Assembly (NCBI GenBank): GCA_023488435.1
Contig: JAMDCK010000048.1
Span: 1 to 36,258 of the forward strand
Direction: 5' to 3'
Source: Actinomycetota bacterium
Lineage (GTDB): Bacteria; Actinomycetota; Coriobacteriia; Anaerosomatales; UBA912
Length of the DNA: 36,258 bases
A program made the position numbers and the translations under genes. The notes beneath the pieces were generated by a model. That model was not told where the DNA came from. It did not search any database and saw nothing but the letters and a program-made list of their open reading frames with translations. Below, one piece after another: positions 1 through 11,966 of this stretch; positions within the stretch are counted from its first letter, which is position 1; each line of letters starts with the position of its first letter.

Positions 1-77
1 TCGAGCTGTGCACAAGTCACTTCTTCTGGAAGCTCGATCTCTAGCACACCGAGTTCGATACGGACTATCATAGACAT
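1..77 (-). CDS. 5' end of an unidentified gene, cut by window edge
   Basis: A minus-strand reading frame opens with ATG at 77-75 after a good GAGGAG ribosome-binding site about six bases upstream, and runs open to the window edge. Only about 25 residues are visible: MSMIVRIELG, then VLEIELPEEV, then TCAQL. A short beta-strand-like start of this kind would fit a MoaD/ThiS-type ubiquitin-fold protein, but the piece is far too short to prove that. A second in-frame ATG two codons later (71-69) is an alternative start. The gene diverges from the bifunctional nuclease gene at 244. Confidence 0.5.
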   Translation of the reverse strand, partial: MSMIVRIELGVLEIELPEEVTCAQL

Positions 78-243
78 GCGGACTCCTCTCTTCTCTCGGT
101 TTGGTAACCTCACTGAAGGACGAGTCCGCATCTTTGTCAACCAGCCCCCAGTTTGTGATGCTTCCTATGATTCCCACGCGTTTGCGGTATTGCCTTATGA
201 TGTCCTAGGATGCAAGTTCGTCTCATAAAGAAGTCTAGGCCCC
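78..243. other. divergent intergenic region
   Basis: This 166-bp spacer separates two divergently oriented genes and so should carry the promoters of both. I see no convincing -35/-10 pair, RNA gene or strong hairpin in it. Confidence 0.4.
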
Positions 244-741
244 GTGATCCTCGTCCGCATAGCTGCTCTTTCCGTAGATGCCACCTCAAATCAACCGGTG
301 ATAATCCTGCGCCCGTTGGATGAGGAAGGCTCCTCTGCTCGCCTGCTCCCCATCTGGATCGGCCACTCCGAAGCGGCCTCGATCCTCATCGCGCTGCAGA
401 ACATCGAGTCCCCGCGCCCTATGACCCACGACCTGCTACACAACATCATCACCACACTCGGCCAAACGGTGGATCGGGTCGAGATCACTCGGCTCGACGG
501 CGGCACCTTCTACGCATCTGTGATCCTGGCCTCCGAAGGCACCTCGCTAACAGTGGACGCGCGACCAAGCGACTCGATCGCACTCGCTGTTCGCACCGGG
601 TCGCCCATCTACGTCGCCGAGGAGGTCTTCACCGAGGCCTCGATCATCGCCGACCAGCTCCAGGAGATGGACGAGGAGGCGCAGGTCGAGGAGTTCCGAG
701 CTTTCCTCGACGATGTCGACCCCAGCGACTTCCAGGGCTGA
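244..741 (+). CDS. bifunctional nuclease family protein (BFN, DUF151)
   Basis: This 165-residue protein matches the BFN/DUF151 family in length and layout. The N-terminal half has the family pattern of a beta-rich stretch followed by LLPIWIGHSEAASI at about residues 34-47. The second half has the RPSDSIALAVR segment at about 107-117, which is the most recognisable family signature, and then an acidic tail. Members are proposed to have DNase and RNase activity, and the fold is found across actinobacteria, plants and other bacteria; the cellular role here is not shown by the sequence. The start is a GTG with only a weak upstream purine run. It stands alone on the plus strand, with its 3' end facing the efflux permease gene 26 bp away. 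Confidence 0.85.
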   Translation: MILVRIAALSVDATSNQPVIILRPLDEEGSSARLLPIWIGHSEAASILIALQNIESPRPMTHDLLHNIITTLGQTVDRVEITRLDGGTFYASVILASEGTSLTVDARPSDSIALAVRTGSPIYVAEEVFTEASIIADQLQEMDEEAQVEEFRAFLDDVDPSDFQG

Positions 742-767
742 ACGCTCGCCCTTCGGCGTCTAGCGGC

Positions 768-1951
<1,184 letters not shown>

Positions 1952-1955
<4 letters not shown>

Positions 1956-2782
1956 CGGGGGGTCCCAGCCGCTTCGCTCGCAGCCTGAGCCGCTAGCATA
2001 GCTTCCAGGTTGGCTTTGGCGTCGATCCGTTCGAGCACCGTCTCCTGCCGGACGATCAGGCCATCGCCCAAGTGGATGATCCTCTGTCCATGAGAGGCTA
2101 CCGCATGGTCATGCGTGACAAGCACGACCGTGATACCCTCGGAGTTGAGTCGCTGGAGAATAGCCATGATCTCCACGCCCGAGCGCGAATCGAGGTTGCC
2201 CGTGGGCTCGTCGGCGAGTACGATGCTCGGCTTGGTGACGAGCGCCCGTGCGATAGCGACTCTCTGCTGCTGACCACCTGAGAGCTGATTAGGCAGATGG
2301 TGGATGCGATCAGCAAGACCCACCTGGTCAAGGGCCTCTTTGGCCGCTTTGGCTCTGTCGGAGGCGGACATTCCTGCATAAATGAGCGGCAGCTCGACGT
2401 TGGCCTGAGCCGTCGTCCTAGCAAGCAGGTTGAAAGCCTGGAAGACGAAGCCTATCCGCTTGTTCCGGACCGCCGCAAGTTTGTTGGGCTCCATGTCCGA
2501 AACCTCTTCGCCCTCAACTTTGACGGTGCCCGACGTCGGCAGGTCGAGAAGACCGATGACGTGCATCAGCGTCGACTTGCCGGAGCCCGATGGCCCCATG
2601 ATAGCTAGCATCTCACCGGCGTTGACATCGAGGTCGACTCCGCGAAGCGCATGGACCTCTACTTCATCGAGGACGTACGTCTTCGTCACGCCCGTCGCAG
2701 TCAACACCGGACGCACCATCCCGTTGCCAGCTAGGCTTTTCGCAGATGCCGAAGAAAAAGGTCGGTCTTGTGTTGCGCTCAT
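1952..2782 (-). CDS. ABC transporter ATP-binding protein, MacB/LolD type
   Basis: This 276-residue ATPase carries the complete nucleotide-binding set: Walker A GPSGSGKST, Q-loop in FVFQAFNL, the signature LSGGQQQRVAIARAL, Walker B with VLADEPTGNLDS, and the H-loop VTHDH. The DEPTGNLDS form is typical of the LolD/MacB/FtsE group. About 30 residues precede the ABC domain, and a 45-residue tail follows it. It overlaps the adaptor gene upstream and the permease gene downstream by four bases each, which indicates one operon with coupled translation. It should sit on the cytoplasmic face and power the permease. Confidence 0.92.
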
Positions 2783-4269
2783 TCTGCAGGTCGCACTCGC
2801 AATCCATCAGTCAGTTCCGTGGGGCCCGACAAAGCGACTTCATCGCCCTCCTCGAGTCCTGACAGTACCTGCGCCTCAGTCTCGGTGACTGTTCCGACTT
2901 CCACCCGAGTACGAACCAATGTCTGTCCGTTGGTCAGCACATAGACGTGAGTCTGTCCGCCTTCATCGAAGAGCGCTTCGATTGGTATCGTCATAGCCTC
3001 AGAGATGGCCTCGATCTCAATCTCGGCATCTCCCTGCATACCGTCTCTCAGTTCTACGTCGGCCGGCACTTCGGCAAGCTCGATGTAGACCAGGAATGTC
3101 GTACCTCCGGTCGCGGTTATTTCAGCGATCGGCGAGATTCTCGTCACCACTCCGCTCAACTCCGCCAACGGAAATGCGTCCACCCTGATGAGTGCCTTCT
3201 TATCTTCGGCCACCCGCGCAATGTCGGCCTCATCAACCTGTGCGACAAACTGCCCAGTTGTCATATTCACGACCGAGAAAGGTGCTGCTTGAGGGGAAAC
3301 GGGCGTTCCGATGGTCGGTTTTACAGCTGGAGCTCCCGGTATCGCGGATCCGGCCGAGCGGAACACCACAACCCCGTTTACGGGTGCAACCAGTGCGGAT
3401 TCATCCAAGTTCCTTTGCGCTAGCGCCACTGCATCCCTGGCTTGGCTGATAGCAGCTCGAGCAGCCCGACGCTCGGGGGACAGATCTGTGCTCTCAAGTC
3501 TGTCTTGCTGGGCTTTGGCTGTCAGATATCCGATGTGGGCCTGATCCCGTGCCGCTAACGCCTGCTGGCGAGCTGCGGCTTCGTTCGCTGCGACTAAACC
3601 GGCCTCCCGTTGTTGGGCTGCGATGTGGGCCTGTCGAGCCTGCAGCATGGTAGCCTCTGCTGCGACACGAGCTCCTTCAAGCGTGGGCGTGGGTGAAGCC
3701 TCATGAGCACTCCGCGCGGCTTCGAAAGCAACCGTAGCCTGCTCATGCGCCCTACGAGTTTCTTGGGTTACCCTGCGCGCAGCTTCGACTTCTGCGGCCA
3801 TCGGTCCCGGTCCACCAGATGCTCCCGCTGCCTTTGCCGCTGCTTGATACTGCCTCCAGGCCACGTCCGTTGCCGTACGAGCTGCACGAAGCTCACCGCT
3901 CCCCGGCTCCTGTCGCTCAATCGCAGCGAGCTGGGATTCGGCTTGAACGAGGCCCGCCTCAGCCTGTTTTAGCTGCAACTCGAAGGGCTCACGCTCAAGC
4001 GTGGCGATTACAGTTCCTGATGCGACCTGCTGTCCTTCTTCTACAAGTATCGCTTCTATAACTCCCGGACTCCGAGGAAACACATCCCCTCGCTCGCCCA
4101 TCTCTATCTGTCCGGAGGCTGTCACAGCCACCCCGAGGGTTTCTACCCTCACGGCCGCTGTCTCCACTTCGACTACTGCCGAACGGGTTCCCAGGATTGC
4201 TGCCGCGGCGCCGGCTCCAATCAGGAGCAGCACTATGAACCCGACTATCAGTTTCGTCTTGCGTGACAA
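2779..4269 (-). CDS. MacA/HlyD-type membrane fusion (adaptor) protein
   Basis: This 496-residue protein starts with an N-terminal signal-anchor helix (about 6-27). A beta-barrel/lipoyl half follows (GVIEAILVEEGQQV, about 69-82), then a long alanine/glutamine-rich coiled-coil hairpin (about 95-290), the second lipoyl half (LVAPVNGVVVF) and the membrane-proximal domains. The layout is that of periplasmic adaptor proteins working with MacB-type transporters. The start is TTG at 4269-4267, chosen because a strong AAGGAGG lies seven bases upstream. It is first in a three-gene operon with the ATPase and permease. Similar adaptor-ABC sets occur in Gram-positive bacteria without an outer-membrane partner, so no TolC-like protein is needed or seen here. 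Confidence 0.88.
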   Translation of the reverse strand: MSRKTKLIVGFIVLLLIGAGAAAAILGTRSAVVEVETAAVRVETLGVAVTASGQIEMGERGDVFPRSPGVIEAILVEEGQQVASGTVIATLEREPFELQLKQAEAGLVQAESQLAAIERQEPGSGELRAARTATDVAWRQYQAAAKAAGASGGPGPMAAEVEAARRVTQETRRAHEQATVAFEAARSAHEASPTPTLEGARVAAEATMLQARQAHIAAQQREAGLVAANEAAARQQALAARDQAHIGYLTAKAQQDRLESTDLSPERRAARAAISQARDAVALAQRNLDESALVAPVNGVVVFRSAGSAIPGAPAVKPTIGTPVSPQAAPFSVVNMTTGQFVAQVDEADIARVAEDKKALIRVDAFPLAELSGVVTRISPIAEITATGGTTFLVYIELAEVPADVELRDGMQGDAEIEIEAISEAMTIPIEALFDEGGQTHVYVLTNGQTLVRTRVEVGTVTETEAQVLSGLEEGDEVALSGPTELTDGLRVRPAE

Positions 4270-4341
4270 TTGCTGCCTCCTTCGCTTCCTATTACCGTTT
4301 CGGCAATAGCAAAACTGTATCCAACATCGAACAACCAGTTC

Positions 4342-5016
4342 TTACCCTTTGTTCAGAGCATCCAACAATGGGGGCAGGGCGACTATGGTTTCGAGTGCGT
4401 GATCCACGCCAGGCCCTAGCACGGTAGCCTCTGGAAATGGACCCCATAGAGCCGCGACGCTAACCGCCCCGGCCGCATTTGCTGCCTCCATGTCGAATTC
4501 ACTATCCCCAACGTACACGCATTCCGAGGCCTTTACGCCGAAGCGCTCAGCGGCCAAGTAGAGGGGCTCCGGTTCTGGTTTGTGGCTGTCGGTGTCATCG
4601 CAGCTCACAAGGATATCGACGTACTGATCAAGCCCTGTGACAGCAAGGCCTCGTCTGGCGGCTTCACCCGCCTTCGATGTGACGACCCCAATCGGATAAC
4701 CCTTAGCCTTGAGCGCCGCTAAGGTTTCACCGGTGTTTGGGTACGACTTTACCCAAGCGTCATGGTGAATCGCATTGTGTTCTCTGTAGACTCGAAGTAG
4801 CTCATCCGAATGCTCCCGCGAGAAGCCTCTCAGCTGCTTCACCAACGGAGTTCCGATATTTCGCATGAGCTGCTCATCTGTCAGAGCCAGGCCAAGAACA
4901 GTACTAAGGGCGTGCCTCAACGAGGCAACTATCAGCGGTATCGAGTCGATCAGGGTTCCGTCAAGGTCGAACAGCACTACCCTTACGGTTCGCCGAGGAC
5001 TGCTGACATCATTCAT
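4342..5016 (-). CDS. HAD-family phosphatase, PpaX/phosphoglycolate phosphatase-like
   Basis: From the ATG at 5016 this is a 224-residue haloacid dehalogenase hydrolase. Motif I is FDLDGTLIDS, with the nucleophile and acid/base aspartates. Motif II is the VTSK segment, and the acidic motif is VGDSEFDMEAANAAG. An alpha-helical cap lies between motifs I and II, as in subfamily IA. Relatives hydrolyse pyrophosphate (PpaX) or phosphoglycolate (Gph); the substrate here is unknown. The frame stays open upstream to 5100, which would overlap the end of gyrA by 56 bases. I prefer 5016 because it gives the usual family length, although its ribosome-binding site is weak. The gene follows gyrA on the same strand. 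Confidence 0.8.
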   Translation of the reverse strand: MNDVSSPRRTVRVVLFDLDGTLIDSIPLIVASLRHALSTVLGLALTDEQLMRNIGTPLVKQLRGFSREHSDELLRVYREHNAIHHDAWVKSYPNTGETLAALKAKGYPIGVVTSKAGEAARRGLAVTGLDQYVDILVSCDDTDSHKPEPEPLYLAAERFGVKASECVYVGDSEFDMEAANAAGAVSVAALWGPFPEATVLGPGVDHALETIVALPPLLDALNKG

Positions 5017-5044
5017 CGCTTCTGCAGCATGGCTCGATGATGAG

Positions 5045-7639
5045 TTATTCGCCGCCCTCATCTCCATCATCGAATTCCTCGCTGACCAAGTCCTCTGCAT
5101 CGGCCAGACGTCTGTCTTCTTGAACTGTGCCCGGCGCTCCTTGGTCTTCGGCTGTCTCGATCTGCATGGCCGTCTGTCCTTCGACCATTCCCTTGCTTTT
5201 ATTGGCTTTCTTCCCCGCTGAAACCCGGGCTATGGCCACGACCTTGTCTGTAGGCCCGACGTTCATGACCTTGACGCCCTGAGTGGAGCGGCCCAGCTTG
5301 GAGATATCGTCCGCCTTCACCCGGATGACTACGCCCTCCAGGCTGATCAGCATCAATTCGTGCTGTGGCTGGATGATCTTCATCCCGGCCAAAAGCCCCT
5401 TCTTCTCCGTTACCTGTATGGTCCTGACCCCTTGTCCGCCACGCCGCTGGACCGGATAGGCATCAACAGGGGTACGCTTGCCGAATCCACGCTCCGTCAC
5501 CACGAAAAGTTCGGAGTTGCTGGGGGCTATCTCCATGCCCAGGGCCGCCTCCCCTTCCTTGATGTTCATGCCTTTGACTCCCATGGTGTCGCGCCCCATA
5601 GGCCGAGCATCGCTCTCATTCCAAACGATTGCCTTACCCGCCGATGAAACCATCACGACGTGCTCTCCCGACTTGACCCGCTTGACGGCGATCAGCTCAT
5701 CTCCGGATCTGAGGTTAATCGCTATAAGTCCGTCCCGCCTGCTCCGGTCGTAGGCCTGAAGGGCGGTCTTCTTGACCATTCCGGCCCTTGTTGCGAAGAG
5801 GAGGTAATCATCCGGTCCGAACTCTCGGGTGGTGATAGCGGCGGCTATCTTCTCACCCTGCTCAAATGGTAATAGATTGACTGCAGCTGTTCCTCGGGCG
5901 TGCCTTGACCCCACAGGGAGCTCGTGAACTTTCAGGCGGTACACCTTACCCTTTGTGGAAAAGAACAGCACGTAGTCATGGGTGGAACTGATGAATAGAT
6001 GTTCAACCAGATCGCTTTCTTTGAGATTGAGTCCGCTGACTCCCTTTCCGCCTCTTTTCTGCTGTCTGTATGTGGCCACAGGCAGCCTCTTCACGTAACC
6101 AGCTCTGGTGATTGTGACCACCATGTCCTCTTCGGCTATAAGGTCCTCAACATCGAGATCAGCAACTGTGCCGGCCAACTCAGTTCTTCTCGGGTTCGCA
6201 AACTTCTCCCTAATCTCTGTCAGTTCATCCTTGATGATCTGGAGCACTAGGTTTACATCGCCTAGAACTTGCTTGTACCAAGCGATCCTCTCGCGTAATC
6301 CATTGAGCTCTTCGTCGATTTTGCCTCTTTCTAGGCCCGTTAGACGCCTGAGCCTCATCTCAAGGATGGCGTCTACTTGTGCGTCTGAGAAGCCGAACCT
6401 CTCGACTAAGCTGGCTTTTGCCTGATGATCGTCTGCGCTTCCTCTTATGATCCTGATAACCTCATCGATATGGTCTAGCGCAATAACGTAGCCGTCGAGG
6501 ATATGTGCCCTCTCCTCGGCTTTCCGAAGATCGAAGGTCGTCCGGCGAACAACCACTTCCTTTTGGTGCTCGATGTAGTGTTTAAGCATCTCTGGCATGG
6601 TCAGTGTCTTTGGTACGCGATTGACCAGAGCCAGCATGATTATGCCGACGCCCGTCTGAAGCTGAGTGTGTTTGAAGAGCTTGTTGAGCACGACCTGAGG
6701 AATGCAAGAGTTCTTCAGCTCTACGACTATACGCATGCCTTTTCTGTCAGACTCATCTCTCAGATCCGATATCTCTGTGAGCTTCTTCTCCCTTACCAGC
6801 TCTGCGATTTTTGTCACTAGCTTTGACTTGTTCACCGTGTAGGGGATCTCGGTGATGATGATACGCATGCGCCCTGTCGAGGTCTGTTCTATGTGAGCCT
6901 TACCCCTGACTCTGATGGAGCCGCGCCCTGTGGCATAGTAGTCGGCTATACCCTCCCTGCCCATAATGGATCCCCCGGTTGGGAAGTCAGGTCCTGGCAT
7001 CACCTGCATGATGTCTGCTGCACTGGCGTCCGGGTTGTCTATCATCAAGAGAACAGCGTCTATCGCCTCACCGAGGTTGTGCGGAGGAATGTTGGTTGCC
7101 ATACCTACGGCGATGCCGGCCACCCCGTTGACGATTAGATTAGGGAATCTGGCTGGGAGCACCAATGGTTCTTGTAGCGATTCGTCGTAGTTGGGCCCAA
7201 AGTCCACGGTTTCTTTATCGAGGTCACGAAGCAGCTCCGAAGCAATTTTACGCAACCGCGCTTCTGTATACCGCATCGCCGCAGCGCGATCGCCGTCTAC
7301 GGATCCGAAGTTACCATGTCCGTCGATAAGCGGCTCTCGCATCGAGAAGTCTTGGGCAAGACGCACCATCGTGTCGTATACCGCCGCATCTCCGTGCGGG
7401 TGGTACTTACCTATTACTTCACCCACAGTCCAAGCGGACTTCTTGTAAGCCCTTCCCGGCGTAAGTCCTGACTCGTTCATCGCATGTAGAATCCGGCGAT
7501 GCACTGGCTTGAGTCCGTCCCTAACATCAGGCAAGGCCCTCGCTACAATGACACTCATCGAGTATTCGAGAAACGACTCTCTGAGCTCTTGCTGAATATC
7601 TACTGGAAGTACCGTTGATTCAAAAAGTTCCTCGGACAC
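5045..7639 (-). CDS. gyrA: DNA gyrase subunit A
   Basis: This 864-residue protein is the breakage-reunion subunit of gyrase, which with GyrB introduces negative supercoils. The N-terminal winged-helix/tower part includes [20 protein letters not shown] and the catalytic tyrosine in the AMRYTEARL motif (about residue 120). The C-terminal beta-pinwheel contains a gyrase-specific box, QKRGGKG (about 535), and a second, more degenerate copy, QRRGGQG, which separates it from ParC. The tail is acidic (ending DDGDEGGE). The GTG start at 7639 follows GAGGAG and lies one base after the stop of the small gene between gyrB and gyrA. The three genes form one operon. Confidence 0.98.
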   Translation of the reverse strand: MSEELFESTVLPVDIQQELRESFLEYSMSVIVARALPDVRDGLKPVHRRILHAMNESGLTPGRAYKKSAWTVGEVIGKYHPHGDAAVYDTMVRLAQDFSMREPLIDGHGNFGSVDGDRAAAMRYTEARLRKIASELLRDLDKETVDFGPNYDESLQEPLVLPARFPNLIVNGVAGIAVGMATNIPPHNLGEAIDAVLLMIDNPDASAADIMQVMPGPDFPTGGSIMGREGIADYYATGRGSIRVRGKAHIEQTSTGRMRIIITEIPYTVNKSKLVTKIAELVREKKLTEISDLRDESDRKGMRIVVELKNSCIPQVVLNKLFKHTQLQTGVGIIMLALVNRVPKTLTMPEMLKHYIEHQKEVVVRRTTFDLRKAEERAHILDGYVIALDHIDEVIRIIRGSADDHQAKASLVERFGFSDAQVDAILEMRLRRLTGLERGKIDEELNGLRERIAWYKQVLGDVNLVLQIIKDELTEIREKFANPRRTELAGTVADLDVEDLIAEEDMVVTITRAGYVKRLPVATYRQQKRGGKGVSGLNLKESDLVEHLFISSTHDYVLFFSTKGKVYRLKVHELPVGSRHARGTAAVNLLPFEQGEKIAAAITTREFGPDDYLLFATRAGMVKKTALQAYDRSRRDGLIAINLRSGDELIAVKRVKSGEHVVMVSSAGKAIVWNESDARPMGRDTMGVKGMNIKEGEAALGMEIAPSNSELFVVTERGFGKRTPVDAYPVQRRGGQGVRTIQVTEKKGLLAGMKIIQPQHELMLISLEGVVIRVKADDISKLGRSTQGVKVMNVGPTDKVVAIARVSAGKKANKSKGMVEGQTAMQIETAEDQGAPGTVQEDRRLADAEDLVSEEFDDGDEGGE

Positions 7640-7640
7640 T

Positions 7641-8090
7641 CTATCGTTCTCCTCGTCGCTTCGTATACCTTATGGCGGTCCAAGCGGCTATACCAATGAA
7701 GCCGCCTCCGAAGACTATCAAGATAAGCCCACCGGTCGCTCCAGCAACGCCGGCTTGAGCAGTCCGGACTGTTGCCACCACACCCCAAACCACCATCATC
7801 AGTCCCACTGCTCCCAAAAAGAGGGAGCTTAAGAGGCTTACCGTGCGAAGCTCTTTGCCAGAGTCGGACTCTTGCATGGATAACTGAACAAGCATGCCCT
7901 CTAACTGCTCTGGCACCACTTTGGGCCTTGAGGACTCCTCGTTCGATCCTGCCTGAAGCTGTGGTTTTAGAGGCAAAGGCTGCTGCGGTGTTTCTTCCGC
8001 CTCTTTGACTGGTTGAGGCGAATCGGCTTGCTGCTCCCATGGAGGGGGCCTGAATTCAGGTGCTTTCTTACGTTTAGGCAGGTCTTCCAT
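7641..8090 (-). CDS. small two-helix membrane protein between gyrB and gyrA, unknown function
   Basis: From ATG at 8090 the product has 149 residues. The first half is hydrophilic and rich in proline, glutamate and glutamine (about 1-70), with no recognisable domain. The second half has two membrane segments, about 83-103 and 110-131, and a basic end (RYTKRRGER). It lies between gyrB and gyrA with almost no spacing and must be cotranscribed with them. An alternative ATG at 8117 overlaps the gyrB stop region and would allow translational coupling; a weak GGAA favours 8090. I do not recognise a family. The position recalls small membrane proteins found near gyrA in actinobacteria, but no homology to them is claimed. 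Confidence 0.7.
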   Translation of the reverse strand: MEDLPKRKKAPEFRPPPWEQQADSPQPVKEAEETPQQPLPLKPQLQAGSNEESSRPKVVPEQLEGMLVQLSMQESDSGKELRTVSLLSSLFLGAVGLMMVVWGVVATVRTAQAGVAGATGGLILIVFGGGFIGIAAWTAIRYTKRRGER

Positions 8091-8109
8091 TTCTGTATTC
8101 CATATCGCG

Positions 8110-10026
<1,917 letters not shown>

Positions 10027-10119
10027 CTATAAACTGGTCAATATGGAAGCACAATATGTGCTCAGCCAGGAGTTATGATAGCACAACCTGTTGTATATCT
10101 TTGTTGTGGTGGTTGGCCT

Positions 10120-10614
10120 CTAATCTTTGGTCGACGCCCCTTTCTTGATCTCGAGATCCAAGGCTGTAACCTTGATTGCAAGGTCTCTGAGGTGTTCGTT
10201 ATGTATACAACTTACACTCTTCTCAAGGTTGAACTTTTCGTCATCATCAAGGGGGATTTTCTTAATAACGGGTTTATTTTGAGCCATTGTTTTGCCGATG
10301 TCGTCAGACTCAGTAGTGTTGTTGACAACATAGAACACAATGTCCCTTAATGAGGCCTTACTGTTTCCTGTCGTATTGTTGATTTGAAGAATTAGATCGT
10401 GTTTGATTGCAGATAATTCTGTTGCCCAAGCCGACGAGGTAACCGCAACCTTAACCACTCCGTTCTTGAAACTGACAACCTTGGTGTTGGATGAAATTTG
10501 GGCACCAACGAGGTTATGCCACACTGATATGAGAACGGAAAGGTGGATAAAGTTCTGATTCTTACGTATACCTTTGTGATCACTAAGTAGGTTTCGGATG
10601 GGCACTAAAGACAT
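10120..10614 (-). CDS. dciA: DUF721/DciA family protein, putative replicative helicase operator
   Basis: This 164-residue protein has the N-terminal DUF721 fold: a helical start, then the pattern VWHNLVGAQISSNTKVVSFKNGVVKVAVTSSAWATEL at about residues 31-67, including the characteristic W...V(G)...I..H/T and W..EL positions. The C-terminal 80 residues look non-conserved and charged. DciA-family proteins bind DnaB and help load or operate the replicative helicase in bacteria that lack DnaC/DnaI loaders. The gene sits between dnaN and gyrB, the standard place for this family in actinobacteria. The usual recF between dnaN and this gene is missing; only about 24 bp separate the two here. Strongly AT-rich codon choice is visible. 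Confidence 0.75.
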   Translation of the reverse strand: MSLVPIRNLLSDHKGIRKNQNFIHLSVLISVWHNLVGAQISSNTKVVSFKNGVVKVAVTSSAWATELSAIKHDLILQINNTTGNSKASLRDIVFYVVNNTTESDDIGKTMAQNKPVIKKIPLDDDEKFNLEKSVSCIHNEHLRDLAIKVTALDLEIKKGASTKD

Positions 10615-10638
10615 CTATCCGCATCCTAAATTCAGACG

Positions 10639-11736
10639 CTAGTTTATCCGGACGGGCATGATCACATACATATATCCATCCCGATCTTCAGATCTGATCA
10701 GTCCTGGTTTTAGTGGACTCACAACATTTAAATTGATTGTGTCTCCAATGGAAGCATTGATTCCATCGAGAAGGTAATTGTGGTTATATGCCATCTCTAC
10801 ATCGACACCACTCACTTCTGCAAACACCTCTTCTTTGGCATTTCCTATATCTTGACTAGTGGATATCAGAGTAAGTTTGTTATCTTCTGTTGATACCATC
10901 AGGCGTATTGATGTGTTGTGTTGTGTAAGTATTGCGACTCTCTTTACAGCTTCGAGTAGGTCCTTTTTGTTCACTTTAAGGGTTGTCTGGAAATCAGTTG
11001 GGATTAACTGCTTGTAGTTCGGGAAGGTGCCTTCAATCCTTCTTGTGATAAACGTGTCTTTAGCTACATCCATAATGATTTGATTATCGGTTATGGCTAT
11101 TGAGAGCATGTCGCCAGTAGTGGACTTGACTACATCCTCGAATATTTTACCGGGAATGATTACCTCGAGGTTTTCGTTATTGTTTTCCAGCATGACACTA
11201 CTAACCGCAAGTCTATATGAGTCGGTTGCCACCATAGTGAGTTTTGAATCGGTTATTGTCATATAGATTCCGGTTAGTATAGGCCTGGTTTCATCCCTAC
11301 TGATCGCCTTATTTACTTCTTGGAGTGATTCCAAGATAACTAGCCGGGGAATCAAGATTTTTTGACTGATATCTAATACGGGAAACTTAGGAAACTCCTC
11401 ACTCTGCAACGTTGATAGAGTGAATAAAGAGCGTTCACATTTTATTTGGAGACTATTGTTTTCAACGACCAAACTAACGGAAGCTGATGGAAATGATTTG
11501 ATTATCTCTGAAAACAGGCGTCCGGGGACTACAACGACACCAGGCTCGGAAACTCTGCTTTGAATCACTGATCTAACAGATATCTCTAAATCTGTTGTGG
11601 ATAGGGTTACCTGACCATCGGCACTTGCTTCTATCCGTACTCCAGACAAAATCGGGATTGTGGATCTCGAGGATAAACCTTTTGTAATCACAACAATCGA
11701 CCTGAGTAGTTCTTCCTTGTCAACAACTAGGTTCAT
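10639..11736 (-). CDS. dnaN: DNA polymerase III sliding clamp (beta subunit)
   Basis: This 365-residue protein has the normal length and the threefold-repeated clamp domain structure of DnaN. Recognisable parts are the N-terminal LSTTDLEISVRS segment, the central MVATDSYRLAVSS segment and the C-terminal YMYVIMPVRIN end, which contributes to the partner-binding pocket. The clamp ring tethers DNA polymerase III to DNA and recruits repair and initiation-control proteins. It is downstream of dnaA, separated from it by the AT-rich 230-bp spacer that probably contains the unwinding element. Its base use is visibly richer in A and T (ATA, TTA and AGA codons) than in genes farther from the origin. 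Confidence 0.97.
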   Translation of the reverse strand: MNLVVDKEELLRSIVVITKGLSSRSTIPILSGVRIEASADGQVTLSTTDLEISVRSVIQSRVSEPGVVVVPGRLFSEIIKSFPSASVSLVVENNSLQIKCERSLFTLSTLQSEEFPKFPVLDISQKILIPRLVILESLQEVNKAISRDETRPILTGIYMTITDSKLTMVATDSYRLAVSSVMLENNNENLEVIIPGKIFEDVVKSTTGDMLSIAITDNQIIMDVAKDTFITRRIEGTFPNYKQLIPTDFQTTLKVNKKDLLEAVKRVAILTQHNTSIRLMVSTEDNKLTLISTSQDIGNAKEEVFAEVSGVDVEMAYNHNYLLDGINASIGDTINLNVVSPLKPGLIRSEDRDGYMYVIMPVRIN

Positions 11737-11966
11737 GGTAGTTACTACTCCTTAAATTCAATGAACTTTAAACAACAGTAATAGTAATAGGACTACTTTG
11801 TGTTGATAACTACTTTTCCTACAGCTAAACCCATCAATCTTAAGACATCAAACTTGTTGATATTGATACTCGAGTATGGGGAAAATTCCCTACAGATAAT
11901 ACCACCCGTTCTAAAATCAACAATTCGTCCACATGTTATTAGACACCTATCCACGATAAATGAAAC
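11737..11966. other. AT-rich dnaA-dnaN spacer, probable origin unwinding region
   Basis: This 230-bp non-coding segment is strongly AT-rich. On the strand shown it reads AGTAATAGTAATAG at 11777-11790, then a short spacer, then TGTTGATAA at 11801-11809. The last is the complement of TTATCAACA, one mismatch from the DnaA box. Weaker box-like words lie at 11855-11863, 11925-11933 and 11947-11955. The order and orientation (box, short spacer, TAG/TAA triplets, AT-rich run) are those of the basal unwinding system with DnaA-trio in the dnaA-dnaN spacer of Bacillus subtilis. No gene is seen. The function is inferred from this resemblance. Confidence 0.6.
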
